A stretch of 64,000 bases of DNA from assembly GCF_907165205.1 (NCBI RefSeq), contig NC_058194.1, forward strand, positions 3,348,824-3,412,823, in the 5' to 3' direction. Both the position numbers and the translations under genes were made by a program. Below are positions 1 through 13,864 of this stretch, one piece after another (within the stretch, counting starts at the first letter, position 1; each line of letters opens with the position of its first letter). The notes beneath the pieces were generated by a model, which was given only the letters and a program-made list of their open reading frames with translations, ran no database searches and was not told where the DNA came from. The stretch comes from Coccinella septempunctata (lineage: Eukaryota; Arthropoda; Insecta; Coleoptera; Coccinellidae).

Positions 1-3000
1 CGCTCTGGAGTGCAATTCTCTATTGAATCATCAACTGTTTAGTTTGGTGGAATCAACAAAGTAAGTATCATAGACTCCATATCCTAAGACAGTAGTTGAA
101 CTTCCTGATTTTCAGGCAGAAGAGCAAATAGGTCATTTTAGGGGGGTCTAACCCCTTGCTCATTTTTGACCCAAAAAATCGAGATTTTCGATATTTAGTT
201 TTTGAGCTGGAATGGAAGCCTGATCAATGCTGATAACGAAACCGGAAATACCAATTGGATCAGACGAATATATCAAGAGATATTGCAGATTGAAATTTGC
301 AACTTTTGAAAAATGACATTTCCAAAATGAAAATCTGAACGGTGAGAGATAGGCTTTTGAGAATGCTCGCAATGGATTCAGCTTATTTGAAAACCTTCAT
401 TTTCATATCAAACCTCCAAATATCTGAGTTCGTTTGAAAAAAAAATCGAATTTATTGTTTTTCCATTTTTTATTTTCTAGTTCACTTTGAACTGCTTTCT
501 GGAGTGCAATTCTCTATTGAACCATCAACTGATAAGTTTGGTTGGATCAAAAAAGTAAGTACTATACACTCCATATCCTAAGACAGTAGTAGGACACCCT
601 GATTTTTATGCAGAGGAGCAAATAGGTCATTTTGAGGGGGTCTAAGCCCTTGCTCATTTTTGACCCAAAAAATCGAGATTTTCTATATTTAGTTGTTGGG
701 CTGGAATGGAAGCCTCATCAATGCTGATAACGAAACTGGAAATCCCGTTTGGATCAGACGAATATAACAAGAGATATTGCAGATTGAAATTTGCAACTTT
801 TGAAAAATGCCATTTTCAAGTGAAAATCTGAACGGAGAGAGATAGGCTTTCAGGAATACTTGCTATAGATTCAGCATATTCGAAAACCTATATTTTCATC
901 ATGAAAATTCAAATTTCTGACTTTGTTTAAAAAAAAATCGAATTTATTGTTTTTCCATTTTTCATTTTCCAGTTCAATTTGAACTGCTCTCTGGAGTGCA
1001 ATTCTCTATTGAATCATCAACTGTTTAGATTGGTGGAATCAACAAAGTAAGTATCATACACTCCATATCCTAAGACAGTTGTTGAACTTCCTGATTTTCA
1101 GGCAGAAGAGCAAATAGGTCATTTTAGGTGGGTCTAACCCCTTGCTCATTTTTGACCCAAAGGATCGAGATTTTCATATTTAGTTTTTGAGCTGGAATGG
1201 AAGCCTGATCAATGCTGATAACGAAACCGGAAATACCAATTGGATCAGACGAATATAACAAGAGATATTGCAGATTGAAATTTGCAACTTTTGAAAAATG
1301 ACATTTCCAAAATGAAAATCTGAACGGTGAGAGATAGGCTTTTGAGAATGCTCGCAATGGATTCAGCTTATCTGAAAACCTTCATTTTCATATCAAACCT
1401 CCAAATATCTGAGTTCGTTTGAAAAAAAAATCGAATTTATTGTTTTTCCATTTTTTATTTTCTAGTTCACTTTGAACTGCTCTCTGGAGAGCAATTCTCT
1501 ATTGAACCATCAACTGATAAGTTTGGTTGGATCAAAAAAGTAAGTACTATACACTCCATATCCTAAGACAGTAGTAGGACACCCTGATTTTTATGCAGAG
1601 GAGCAAATAGGTCATTTTGAGGGGGTCTAAGCACTTGCTCATTTTTGACCCAAAAAATCGAGATTTTCTATATTTAGTTGTTGGGCTGGAATGGAAGCCT
1701 CATCAATGCTGATAACGAAACTGGAAATCTCGTTTGGATCAGACGAATATAACAAGAGATATTGCAGACTGAAATTTGCAACTTTTGAAAAATGCCATTT
1801 TCAAGATGAAAATCTGAACGGAGAGAGATAGGCTTTCAGGAATACTTGCTATAGATTCAGCATATTCGAAAACCTATATTTTCATCATGAAAATTCAAAT
1901 ATCTGACTTTGTTTAAAAAAAAAATCGAATTTATGTTTTTTCCATTTTTCCTTTTCCAGTTCACTTCGAACTGCTCTCTGGAGTGCAATTCTCTATTGAA
2001 TCATCAACTGTTTAGATTGGTGGAATCAACAAAGTAAGTATTATACACTACATATCCTAAGACAGTTGTTGAACTTCCTAATTTTCAGGCAGAAGAGCAA
2101 ATAGGTCATTTTAGGTGGGTCTAACCCATTGCTCATTTTTGACCCAAAAGATCGAGATTTTCGATATTTAGTTTTTGAGCTGGAATGGAAGCCTTATCAA
2201 TGCTGACAACGAAACCGGAAATCCCAATTGGATCAGACGAATATAACAAGAGATATTGCAGATTGAAATTTGCAACTTTTGAAAAATGCCATTTTCAAGA
2301 TGAAAATCTGAACGGAGAGAGATAGGCTTTCAGGAATACTTGCTATAGATTCAGCATATTCGAAAACCTATATTTTCATGATGAAAATTCAAATATCGGA
2401 CGTTGTTCAAAGAAAAATCGAATTTATTGTTTTTCCATTTTTCATTTTCCAGTTCAATTTGAACTGCTCTCTGGAGTGCAATTCTCTATTGAATCATCAA
2501 CTGTTAGGTTAGTTTGAATCAAAAAAGTAAGTATCATACACTCCATATCCTAAGACAGTAGTAGGACACCCTGATTTGTATGCAGAGGAGCAAATAGGTC
2601 ATTTTAGGGGGGTCTAAGCCGTTGCTCATTTTTGAGCCAAAAAATCGAGATTTTCTATATTTAGTTGTTGAGCTGGAATGAAAGCCTGATCAATGCTGAT
2701 AACGAAACCGGAAATCCCAATTGGATCAGACGAATATAACAAGAGATATTGCAGATTGAAATTTGCAACTTTTGAAAAATGCCATTTTCAATATGAAAAT
2801 CTGAACGGAGAGAGATAGGCTTTCAGGAATACTTGCTATAGATTCAGCATATTCGAAAACCTATATTTTCATGATGAAAAATCAAATATCGGACGTTGTT
2901 TAAAGGAAAATCGAATTTTTTGTTTTTCCATTTTTCATTTTCCAGTTCAATTTGAACTGCTCTCTGGAGTGCAATTCTCTATTGAATCATCAACTGTTTA

Positions 3001-5700
3001 GATTGGTGGAATCAACAAAGTAAGTATTATACTTGCTATAGATTCAGCATATTCGAAAACCTATATTTTCATGATGAACTTTCAAATATCCGACGTTGTT
3101 TAAAGAAAAATCGAATTTATTGTTTTTCCATTTTTCATTTTCCAGTTCAATTTGAACTACTCTCTGGAGTGCAATTCTCTATTGAATCATCAACTGTTTA
3201 GATTGGTGGGATCAACAAAGTAAGTATTATACACTCCATATCCTAAGACAGTTGTTGAACTTCCTGATTTTCAGGCAGAAGAGCAAATAGGTCATTTTAG
3301 GTGGGTCTAACCCCTTGCTCATTTTTGACCCAAAAAATCGAGATTTTCGATATTTAGTTCTTGAGCAGGAATGAAAGCCTGATCAATGCTGATAACGAAA
3401 CCGGAAATCCCAATTGGATCAGACGAATATAACAAGAGATATTGCAGATTGAAATTTTCAAGTTTTGAAAAATGACATTTCCAAAATGAAAATCTGAACG
3501 GTGAGAGATAGGGTTTTGAGAATGCTGGCAATGGATTCAGCTTATTTGAAAACCTATATTTTCATATCAAACTTTCAAATATCTGAGTTCGTTTGAAAGA
3601 AAAATCGAATTTATTGTTTTTGCATTTTTCATTTTCCAGTTCACTTCGAACTGCTCTCTTTAGTGCAATTCTCTATTGAATCATCAACTGTTAGGTTTGG
3701 TTGAATTAAAAAAGTAGGTATTATACACTCCATATCCTAAAACAGTAGTAGGACACCATGATTTGTATGCAGAGGAGCAAATAGGTCATTTTAGGGGGTC
3801 TAAGCCCTTGCTCATTTTTGAGCCAAAAAATCGAGATTTTCTATATTTAGTTGTTGAGCTGGAATGGAAGCCTGATCAATGCTGATAACGAAACCGGAAA
3901 TCCCAATTGGATCAGACGAATATAACAAGAGATATTGCAGATTGAAATTTGCAACTTTTGAAAAATGCCATTTTCAAGATGAAAATCTGAACGGAGAGAG
4001 ATAGGCTTTCGGGAATACTTGCTATAGATTCAGCATATTCGAAAACCTATATTTTCATGATGAAAATTCAAATATCGGACGTTGTTTAAAGAAGAATCGA
4101 ATTTATTGTTTTTCCATTTTTCATTTTCCAGTTCAATTTGAACTGCGCTCTGGAGTGCAATTCTCTATTGAATCATCAACTGTTTAGTTTGGTGGAATCA
4201 ACAAAGTAAGTATCATAGACTCCATATCCTAAGACAGTAGTTGAACTTCCTGATTTTCAGGCAGAAGAGCAAATAGGTCATTTTAGGGGGGTCTAACCCC
4301 TTGCTCATTTTTGACCCAAAAAAAATCGAGATTTTCGATATTTAGTTTTTGAGCTGGAATGGAAGCCTTATCAATGCTGATTACGAAACCGGAAATCCCA
4401 ATTGGATCAGACAAATATAACAAGAGATATTGCAGATTGAAATTTTCAACTTTTGAGAAATGACATTTCCAAAATGAAAATCTGATCGGTGAGAGATAGG
4501 CTTTCCAGAATGCTCGCAATGGATTCAGCTTATTTGAAAACCTATATTTTCATCATAAACTTTCGAATATCTGACTTTGTTTAAAAAAAAAATCGAATTT
4601 ATTGTTTTTCCATTTTTTACTTTCCAGTTCACTTCGAACTGCTCTCTTGAGTGCAATTCTCTATTGAACCATCAACTGTTAAGTTTGGTTGAATCAAAAA
4701 AGTAAGTACTATACACTCCATATCCTAAGACAGTAGTAGGACACCCTGATTTTTATGCAGAGGAGCAAATAGGTCATTTTGGGGGGTCTAAGACCTTGCT
4801 CATTTTTGAGCCAAAAAATCGAGATTTTCTATATTTAGTTGTTGGGCTGGAATGGAAGCCCCATCAATGCTGATAACGAAACCGGAAATCCCAATTGGAT
4901 CAGACGAATATAACAAGAGATATTGCAGATTGAAATTTGCAACTTTTGAAAAATGCCATTTTCAAGATGAAAATCTGAACGGAGAGAGATAGGCTTTCAG
5001 GAATACTTGCTATAGATTCAGCATATTCGAAAACCTATATTTTCATCATGAAAATTCAAATATCTGACTTTGTTTAAAAAAAAAATCGAATTTATGTTTT
5101 TTCCATTTTTCATTTTCCAGTTCAATTTGAGCTGCTCTCTGGAGTGCAATTCTCTATTGAATCATCAAGAGATATTGCAGATTGAAATTTTCAACTTTTG
5201 AAAAATGACTTTTCCAAAATGAAAATCTGATCGGTGAGAGATAGGCTTTCCAGAATGCTCGCAATGGATTCAGCTTATTTGAAAACCTATATTTTCATGA
5301 TAAACTTTCAAATATCTGACTTTGTTTGAAAAAAAAATCGAATTTATTGTTTTTCCATTTTTCATTTTCCAGTTCACTTTGAACTGCTCTCTGGAGTGCA
5401 AATATCGGACGTTGTTTAAAGAAAAATCGAATTTATTGTTTTTCCATTTTTCATTTTCCAGTTCAATTTGAACTGCTCTCTGGAGTGCAATTCTCTATTG
5501 AATCATCAACTGTTTAGATTGGTGGAATCAACAAAGTAAGTATTATACACTCCATATCCTAAGACAGTTGTTGAACTTCCTGATTTTCAGGCAGAAGAGC
5601 AAATAGGTCATTTTAGGTGGGTCTAACCCCTTGCTCATTTTCGACCCAAAAAATCGAGATTTTCGATATTTAGTTCTTGAGCTGGAATGAAAGCCTGATC
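1..5700 (+). repeat. Satellite block alpha, copy 1
   Basis: Nearly identical to 24848-30547 at an offset of 24,847 bp, changing by one base at small indels. Position 1 matches 24848 directly. Shared private variants include the deleted junctions near 3035 and 5166, the ttttgcattttt variant of the pyrimidine tract near 3620, and aatcaaatatcgg near 2880. Identity fades after about 5700, where the two continue into different monomers. Confidence 0.85.
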
Positions 5701-8700
5701 AATGCTGATAACGAAACCAGAAATTCCAATTGGATCAGACGAATATAACAAGAGATATTGCAGATTGAAATTTGCAACTTTTGAAAAATGCTATTTTCAA
5801 GATGAAAATCTAAACGGAGAGAGATAGACTTTCAGGAATACTTGCTATAGATTCAGCATATTCGAAAACCTATGTCTTTTTGATGAACTCTCAAATATCC
5901 GACGTTGTTCAAAGAAAAATCGAATTTATTGTTTTTCCATTTTTCATTTTCCAGTTCAATTTGAACTGCTCTCTGGAGTGCAATTCTCTATTGAATCATC
6001 AACTGTTAGGTTTGGTTGAATCAAAAAAGTGAGTACTATACACTCCATATCCTAAGACAGTAGTAGGACACCCTGATTTTTATGCAGAGGAGCAAATAGG
6101 TCATTTTAGGGGGGTCTAAGCCCTTGCTCATTTTTGACCCAAAAAATCGAGATTTTCGATATTTAGTTTTTGAGCTGGAATGGAAGCCTGATCAATGCTG
6201 ATAACGAAACCAGAAATTCCAATTGGATCAGACGAATATAACAAGAGATATTGCAGATTGAAATTTGCAACTTTTGAAAAATGCTATTTTCAAGATGAAA
6301 ATCTAAACGGAGAGAGATAGACTTTCAGGAATACTTGCTATAGATTCAGCATATTCGAAAACCTATGTCTTTTTGATGAACTCTCAAATATCCGACGTTG
6401 TTCAAAGAAAAATCGAATTTATTGTTTTTCCATTTTTCATTTTCCAGTTCAATTTGAACTGCTCTCTGGAGTGCAATTCTCTATTGAATCATCAACTGTT
6501 AGGTTTGGTTGAATCAAAAAAGTAAGTACCATACACTCCATATCCTAAGACAGTAGTAGGACACCCTGATTTTTATGCAGAGGAGCAAATAGGTCATTTT
6601 AGGGGGTCTAAGCCCTTGTTCATTTTTGACCCAAAAAATCGAGATTTTCGATATTTAGTTTTTGAGCTGGAATGGAAGCCTTATCAATGCTGATTACGAA
6701 ACAGGAAATCCCAATTGGATCAGACGAATATAACAAGAGATATTGCAGTTTGAAATTTTCAACTTTTGAAAAATGACATTTCCAAAATGAAAATCTGAAC
6801 GGTGAGAGATAGGCTTTCGAGAATGCTCGCAATGGATTCAGCTTATTTGAAAACCTATATTTTCATGATAAACTTTCAAATATCCGACTTTGTTTAAAAA
6901 AAAAATCGAATTTATTGTTTTTCCATTTTTCATTTTCCAGTTCACTTTGAACTTCTCTCTGGAGTGCAATTCTCTATTGAATCATCAACTGTTAGGTTTG
7001 GTTGAATCAAAACAGTAAGTACTATACACTCCATATCCTAAGACAGTAGTAGGACACCCCGATTTTTATGCAGAGGAGCAAATAGGTCATTTTAGGGGGG
7101 TCTAAGCCCTTGCTCATTTTTGACCCAAAAAATCGAGATTTTCTATATTTAGTTGTTGAGCTGGAATGGAAGCCTGATCAATGCTGATAACGAAGCCGGA
7201 AATACCAATTGGATCAGACGAATATAACAAGAGATATTGCAGATTGAAATTTGCAACTTTTGAAAAATGACATTTCCAAAATGAAAATCTGAACGGTGAG
7301 AGATAGGCTTTTGAGAATGCTCACAATGGATTCAGCTTATTTGAAAACCTTCATTTTCATATCAAACCTTCAAATATCTGAGTTCGTCTGAAAAAAAAAT
7401 CGAATTTATTGTTTTTCCATTTTTCATTTTCCAGTTCATTTTGAACTGCTCTCTGGAGTGCAATTCTCTATTGAATCATCAACTGTTTTGTTTGGTGGAA
7501 TCAACAAAGTAAGTATTATACACTCCATATCCTAAGACAGTGGTTGAACTTCCTGATTTTCAGGCAGAAGAGCAAATAGGTCATTTTAGGTGGGTCTAAC
7601 CCCTTGCTCATTTTCGACCCAAAAAATCGAGATTTTCGATATTTAGTTCTTGAGCTGGAATGAAAGCCTGATCAATGCTGATAACGAAACCGGAAATCCC
7701 AATTGGATCAGACGAATATAACAAGAGATATTGCAGATTGAAATTTGCAACTTTTGAAAAATGCCATTTTCAAGATGAAAATCTGAACGGAGAGAGATAG
7801 GCTTTCAGGAATACTTGCTATAGATTCAGCATATTCGAAAACCTATATTTTCATCATGAATATTCAAATATCTGACTTTGTTCAAAAAAAAAATCGAATT
7901 TATGTTTTTTCCATTTTTCATTTTCCAGTTCAATTTGAGCTGCTCTCTGGAGTGCAATTCTCTATTGAATCATCAAGAGATATTGCAGATTGAAATTTTC
8001 AACTTTTGAAAAATGACTTTTCCAAAATGAAAATCTGATCGGTGAGAGATAGGCTTTCCAGAATGCTCGCAATGGATTCAGCTTATTTGAAAACCTATAT
8101 TTTCATGATAAACTTTCAAATATCTTACTTTGTTTGAAAAAAAAATCGAATTTATTGTTTTTCCATTTTTCATTTTCCAGTTCACTTTGAACTGCTCTCT
8201 GGAGTGCAAATATCGGACGTTGTTTAAAGAAAAATCGAATTTATTGTTTTTCCATTTTTCATTTTCCAGTTCAATTTGAACTGCTCTCTGGAGTGCAATT
8301 CTCTATTGAATCATCAACTGTTTAGATTGGTGGAATCAACAAAGTAAGTATTATACACTCCATATCCTAAGACAGTTGTTGAACTTCCTGATTTTCAGGC
8401 AGAAGAGCAAATAGGTCATTTTAGGTGGGTCTAACCCCTTGCTCATTTTCGACCCAAAAAATCGAGATTTTCGATATTTAGTTCTTGAGCTGGAATGAAA
8501 GCCTGATCAATGCTGATAACGAAACCAGAAATTCCAATTGGATCAGACGAATATAACAAGAGATATTGCAGATTGAAATTTGCAACTTTTGAAAAATGCT
8601 ATTTTCAAGATGAAAATCTAAATGGAGAGAGATAGACTTTCAGGAATACTTGCTATAGATTCAGCATATTCGAAAACCTATGTCTTTTTGATGAACTCTC

Positions 8701-11460
8701 AAATATCCGACGTTGTTCAAAGAAAAATCGAATTTATTGTTTTTCCATTTTTCATTTTCCAGTTCAATTTGAACTGCTCTCTGGAGTGCAATTCTCTATT
8801 GAATCATCAACTGTTAGGTTTGGTTGAATCACAAAAGTGAGTACTATACACTCCATATCCTAAGACAGAAGTAGGACACCCTGATTTTTATGCAGAGGAG
8901 CAAATAGGTCATTTTAGGGGGGTCTAAGCCCTTGCTCATTTTTGACCCAAAAAATCGAGATTTTCGATATTTAGTTTTCGAGCTGGAATGAAAGCCTGAT
9001 CAATGCTGATAACGAAACCAGAAATTCCAATTGGATCAGACGAATATAACAAGAGATATTGCAGATTGAAATTTGCAACTTTTGAAAAATGCTATTTTCA
9101 AGATGAAAATCTAAACGGAGAGAGATAGACTTTCAGGAATACTTGCTATAGATTCAGCATATTCGAAAACCTATGTCTTTTTGATGAACTCTCAAATATC
9201 CGACGTTGTTCAAAGAAAAATCGAATTTATTGTTTTTCCATTTTTCATTTTCCAGTTCAATTTGAACTGCTCTCTGGAGTGCAATTCTCTATTGAATCAT
9301 CAACTGTTAGGTTTGGTTGAATCAAAAAAGTAAGTACCATACACTCCATATCCTAAGACAGTAGTAGGACACCCTGATTTTTATGCAGAGGAGCAAATAG
9401 GTCATTTTAGGGGGGTCTAAGCCCTTGCTCATTTTTGACCCAAAAAATCGAGATTTTCGATATTTAGTTTTTGAGCTGGAATGGAAGCCTTATCAATGCT
9501 GATTACGAAACAGGAAATCCCAATTGGATCAGACGAATATAACAAGAGATATTGCAGTTTGAAATTTTCAACTTTTGAAAAATGACATTTCCAAAATGAA
9601 AATCTGAACGGTGAGAGATAGGCTTTCGAGAATGCTCGCAATGGATTCAGCTTATTTGAAAACCTATATTTTCATGATAAACTTTCAAATATCTGACTTT
9701 GTTTAAAAAAAAAAATCGAATTTATTGTTTTTCCATTTTTCATTTTCCAGTTCAATTTGAACTGCTCTCTGGAGTGCAATTCTCTATTGAATCATCAACT
9801 GTTAGGTTTGGTTGAATCAAAAAAGTAAGTACCATACACTCCATATCCTAAGACAGTAGTAGGACACCCTGATTTTTATGCAGAGGAGCAAATAGGTCAT
9901 TTTAGGGGGGTCTAAGCCCTTGCTCATTTTTGACCCAAAAAATCGAGATTTTCGATATTTAGTTTTTGAGCTGGAATGGAAGCCTTATCAATGCTGATTA
10001 CGAAACAGGAAATCCCAATTGGATCAGACGAATATAACAAGAGATATTGCAGTTTGAAATTTTCAACTTTTGAAAAATGACATTTCCAAAATGAAAATCT
10101 GAACGGTGAGAGATAGGCTTTTGAGAATGCTCGCAATGGATTCAGCTTATTTGAAAACCTATATTTTCATGATAAACTTTCAAATATCTGACTTTGTTTA
10201 AAAAAAAAAATCGAATTTATTGTTTTTCCATTTTTCATTTTCCAGTTCACTTTGAACTTCTCTCTGGAGTGCAATTCTCTATTGAATCATCAACTGTTAG
10301 GTTTGGTTGAATCAAAACAGTAAGTACTATACACTCCATATCCTAAGACAGTAGTAGGACACCCCGATTTTTATGCAGAGGAGCAAATAGGTCATTTTAG
10401 GGGGGTCTAAGCCCTTGCTCATTTTTGACCCAAAAAATCGAGATTTTCTATATTTAGTTGTTGAGCTGGAATGGAAGCCTGATCAATGCTGATAACGAAG
10501 CCGGAAATACCAATTGGATCAGACGAATATAACAAGAGATATTGCAGATTGAAATTTGCAACTTTTGAAAAATGACATTTCCAAAATGAAAATCTGAACG
10601 GTGAGAGATAGGCTTTTGAGAATGCTCACAATGGATTCAGCTTATTTGAAAACCTTCATTTTCATATCAAACCTTCAAATATCTGAGTTCGTCTGAAAAA
10701 AAAATCGAATTTATTGTTTTTCCATTTTTCATTTTCCAGTTCATTTTGAACTGCTCTCTGGAGTGCAATTCTCTATTGAATCATCAACTGTTTTGTTTGG
10801 TGGAATCAACAAAGTAAGTATTATACACTCCATATCCTAAGACAGTGGTTGAACTTCCTGATTTTCAGGCAGAAGAGCAAATAGGTCATTTTAGGGGGGT
10901 CTAACCCCTTGCTCATTTTTGACCCAAAAAATCGAGATTTTCGATATTTAGTTTTTGAGCTGGAATAGAAGCCTTATCAATGCTGATTACGAAACCGGAA
11001 ATCCCAATTGGATCAGACGAATATATAAAGAGATATTGCAGATTGAAATTTTCAACTTTTGAAAAATGACATTCCCAAAATGAAAATCTGAACGGTGAGA
11101 GATAGGCTTTTGAGAATGCTCGCAATCGCTTCAGCTTATTTAAAAATCTATATTTTCATATCAAACTTTCAAATATCCGACGTTGTTCAAAAAAAAATCG
11201 AATTTATTGTTTTTCCATTTTTCATTTTCCAGTTCAATTTGAACTGCTCTCTGGAGTGCAATTCTCTATTGAATCATAAACTGATAGGTTTGCTTGAATC
11301 AAAAAAGTAAGTACTATACACTCCATATCCTAAGACAGTAGTAGGACACCCTGATTTTTATGCAGTGGAGCAAATAGGTCATTTTAGGGGGGTCTAAGCA
11401 CTTGCTCATTTTTGACCCAAAAAATCGAGATTTTCGATATTTAGTTTTTGAGCTGGAATG
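5205..11460 (+). repeat. Satellite block beta, copy 1
   Basis: Matches 13040-18800 with an offset of 7,834 bp up to about 9.7 kb and 7,339 bp from about 10.2 kb on. The 495-bp change of offset is exactly one monomer: two near-identical monomers stand side by side here (about 9.4 and 9.9 kb) where copy 2 has one. Inside the block, about 5160-6500 is itself repeated at about 7970-9310 (offset 2,808). Confidence 0.8.
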
Positions 11461-13864
11461 GAAGCGTTATCAATGCTGATTACGAAACCGGAAATCCCAA
11501 TTGGATCAGACGAATATAACAAGAGATATTGCTGATTGAAATTTTCAACTTTTGAAAAATGACATTTCCAAAATGAAAATCTGAACGGTGAGAGATAGGC
11601 TTTCGAGAATGCTCGCAATGTATTCAGCATATTCGAAAACCTATATTTTCATGATGAACTTTCAAATATCTGACTTTGTTTAAAAAAAAAATCGAATTCA
11701 TTGTTTTTCCATTTTTCATTTTCCAGTTCACTTTGAACTTCTCTCTGGAGTGCAATTCTCTATTGAATCATCAACTGTTAGGTTTGGTTGAATCAAAAAA
11801 GTATGTACTATACACTCCATATCCTAAGACAGTAGTAGGACACCCTGATTTTTATGCAGAGGAGCAAATAGGTCATTTTGAGGGGGTCTGAGCCCTTGCT
11901 CATTTTTGACCCAAAAAATCGAGATTTTCTATATTTAGTTGTTGGGCTGGAATGGAAGTCTCATCAATGCTGATAACGAAACCGGAAATCCCAATTGGAT
12001 CAGACGAATATAACAAGAGATATTGCAGATTGAAATTTGCAACTTTTGAAAAATGCCATTTTCAAGATGAAAATCTGAACGGAGAGAGATAGATTTTCAG
12101 GAATACTTGCTTTAGCTTCAGCATATTCGAAAACCTATATTTTCATGATGAAAATTCAAATATCGGACGTTGTTTAAAGAAAAATCGAATTTATTGTTTT
12201 TCCATTTTTCATTTTCCAGTTCAATTTGAACTGCTCTCTGGAGTGCAATTCTCTATTGAATCATCAACTGTTTAGATTGGTGGAATCAACAAAGTAAATA
12301 TTATACACTCCATATCCTAAGACAGTTGTTGAACTTCCTGATTTTCAGGCAGAAGAGCAAATAGGTCATTTTAGGTGGGTCTAACCCCTTGCTCATTTTT
12401 GACCCAAAAGATCGAGATTTTCGATATTTAGTTTTTGAGCTGGAATGGAAGCCTTATCAATGCTGACAACGAAACCGGAAATCCCAATTGGATCAGACGA
12501 ATATAACAAGAGATATTGCAGATTGAAATTTGCAACTTTTGAAAAATGCCATTTTCAAGATGAAAATCTGAACGGAGAGAGATAGGCTTTCGGGAATACT
12601 TGCTATAGATTCAGCATATTCGAAAACCTATATTTTCATGATGAAAATTCAAATATCGGACGTTGTTTAAAGAAGAATCGAATTTATTATTTTTCCATTT
12701 TTCATTTTCCAGTTCAATTTGAACTGCGCTCTGGAGTGCAATTCTCTATTGAATCATCAACTGTTTAGTTTGGTGGAATCAACAAAGTAAGTATCATAGA
12801 CTCCATATCCTAAGACAGTAGTTGAACTTCCTGATTTTCAGGCAGAAGAGCAAATAGGTCATTTTAGGGGGGTCTAACCCCTTGCTCATTTTTGACCCGA
12901 AAAATCGAGATTTTCGATATTTAGTTTTTGAGCTGGAATGGAAGCCTGATCAATGCTGATAACGAAACCGGAAATACCAATTGGATCAGACGAATATAAC
13001 AAGAGATATTGCAGATTGAAATTTGCAACTTTTGAAAAATGACTTTTCCAAAATGAAAATCTGATCGGTGAGAGAAAGGCTTTCCAGAATGCTCGCAATG
13101 GATTCAGCTTATTTGAAAACCTATATTTTCATGATAAACTTTCAAATATCTGACTTTGTTTGAAAAAAAAATCGAATTTATTGTTTTTCCATTTTTCATT
13201 TTCCAGTTCACTTTGAACTGCTCTCTGGAGTGCAAATATCGGACGTTGTTTAAAGAAAAATCGAATTTATTGTTTTTCCATTTTTCATTTTCCAGTTCAA
13301 TTTGAACTGCTCTCTGGAGTGCAATTCTCTATTGAATCATCAACTGTTTAGATTGGTGGAATCAACAAAGTAAGTATTATACACTCCATATCCTAAGACA
13401 GTTGTTGAACTTCCTGATTTTCAGGCAGAAGAGCAAATAGGTCATTTTAGGTGGGTCTAACCCCTTGCTCATTTTCGACCCAAAAAATCGAGATTTTCGA
13501 TATTTAGTTCTTGAGCTGGAATGAAAGCCTGATCAATGCTGATAACGAAACCAGAAATTCCAATTGGATCAGACGAATATAACAAGAGATATTGCAGATT
13601 GAAATTTGCAACTTTTGAAAAATGCTATTTTCAAGATGAAAATCTAAACGGAGAGAGATAGACTTTCAGGAATACTTGCTATAGATTCAGTATATTCGAA
13701 AACCTATGTCTTTTTGATGAACTCTCAAATATCCGACGTTGTTCAAAGAAAAATCGAATTTATTGTTTTTCCATTTTTCATTTTCCAGTTCAATTTGAAC
13801 TGCTCTCTGGAGTGCAATTCTCTATTGAATCATCAACTGTTAGGTTTGGTTGAATCAAAAAAGT

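Noticed and set aside
160..200. aatcgagattttcgat inverted repeat as a terminator or protein-binding site
   Set aside because: It is a short imperfect palindrome in every monomer; nothing else supports a function.
160..372. Minus-strand 70-residue open frame recurring in about 50 monomers
   Set aside because: In most copies the first codon is TTG, not ATG. It recurs only because the satellite does, changes like non-coding sequence, and resembles no family I know.
8622..8840. Plus-strand 60-97-residue frames ending near VESKK or VESTK
   Set aside because: They read straight through the pyrimidine tract and acceptor. Most begin at GTG rather than ATG, and they repeat with the monomer. The exon-like 74 nt inside them is reported instead.
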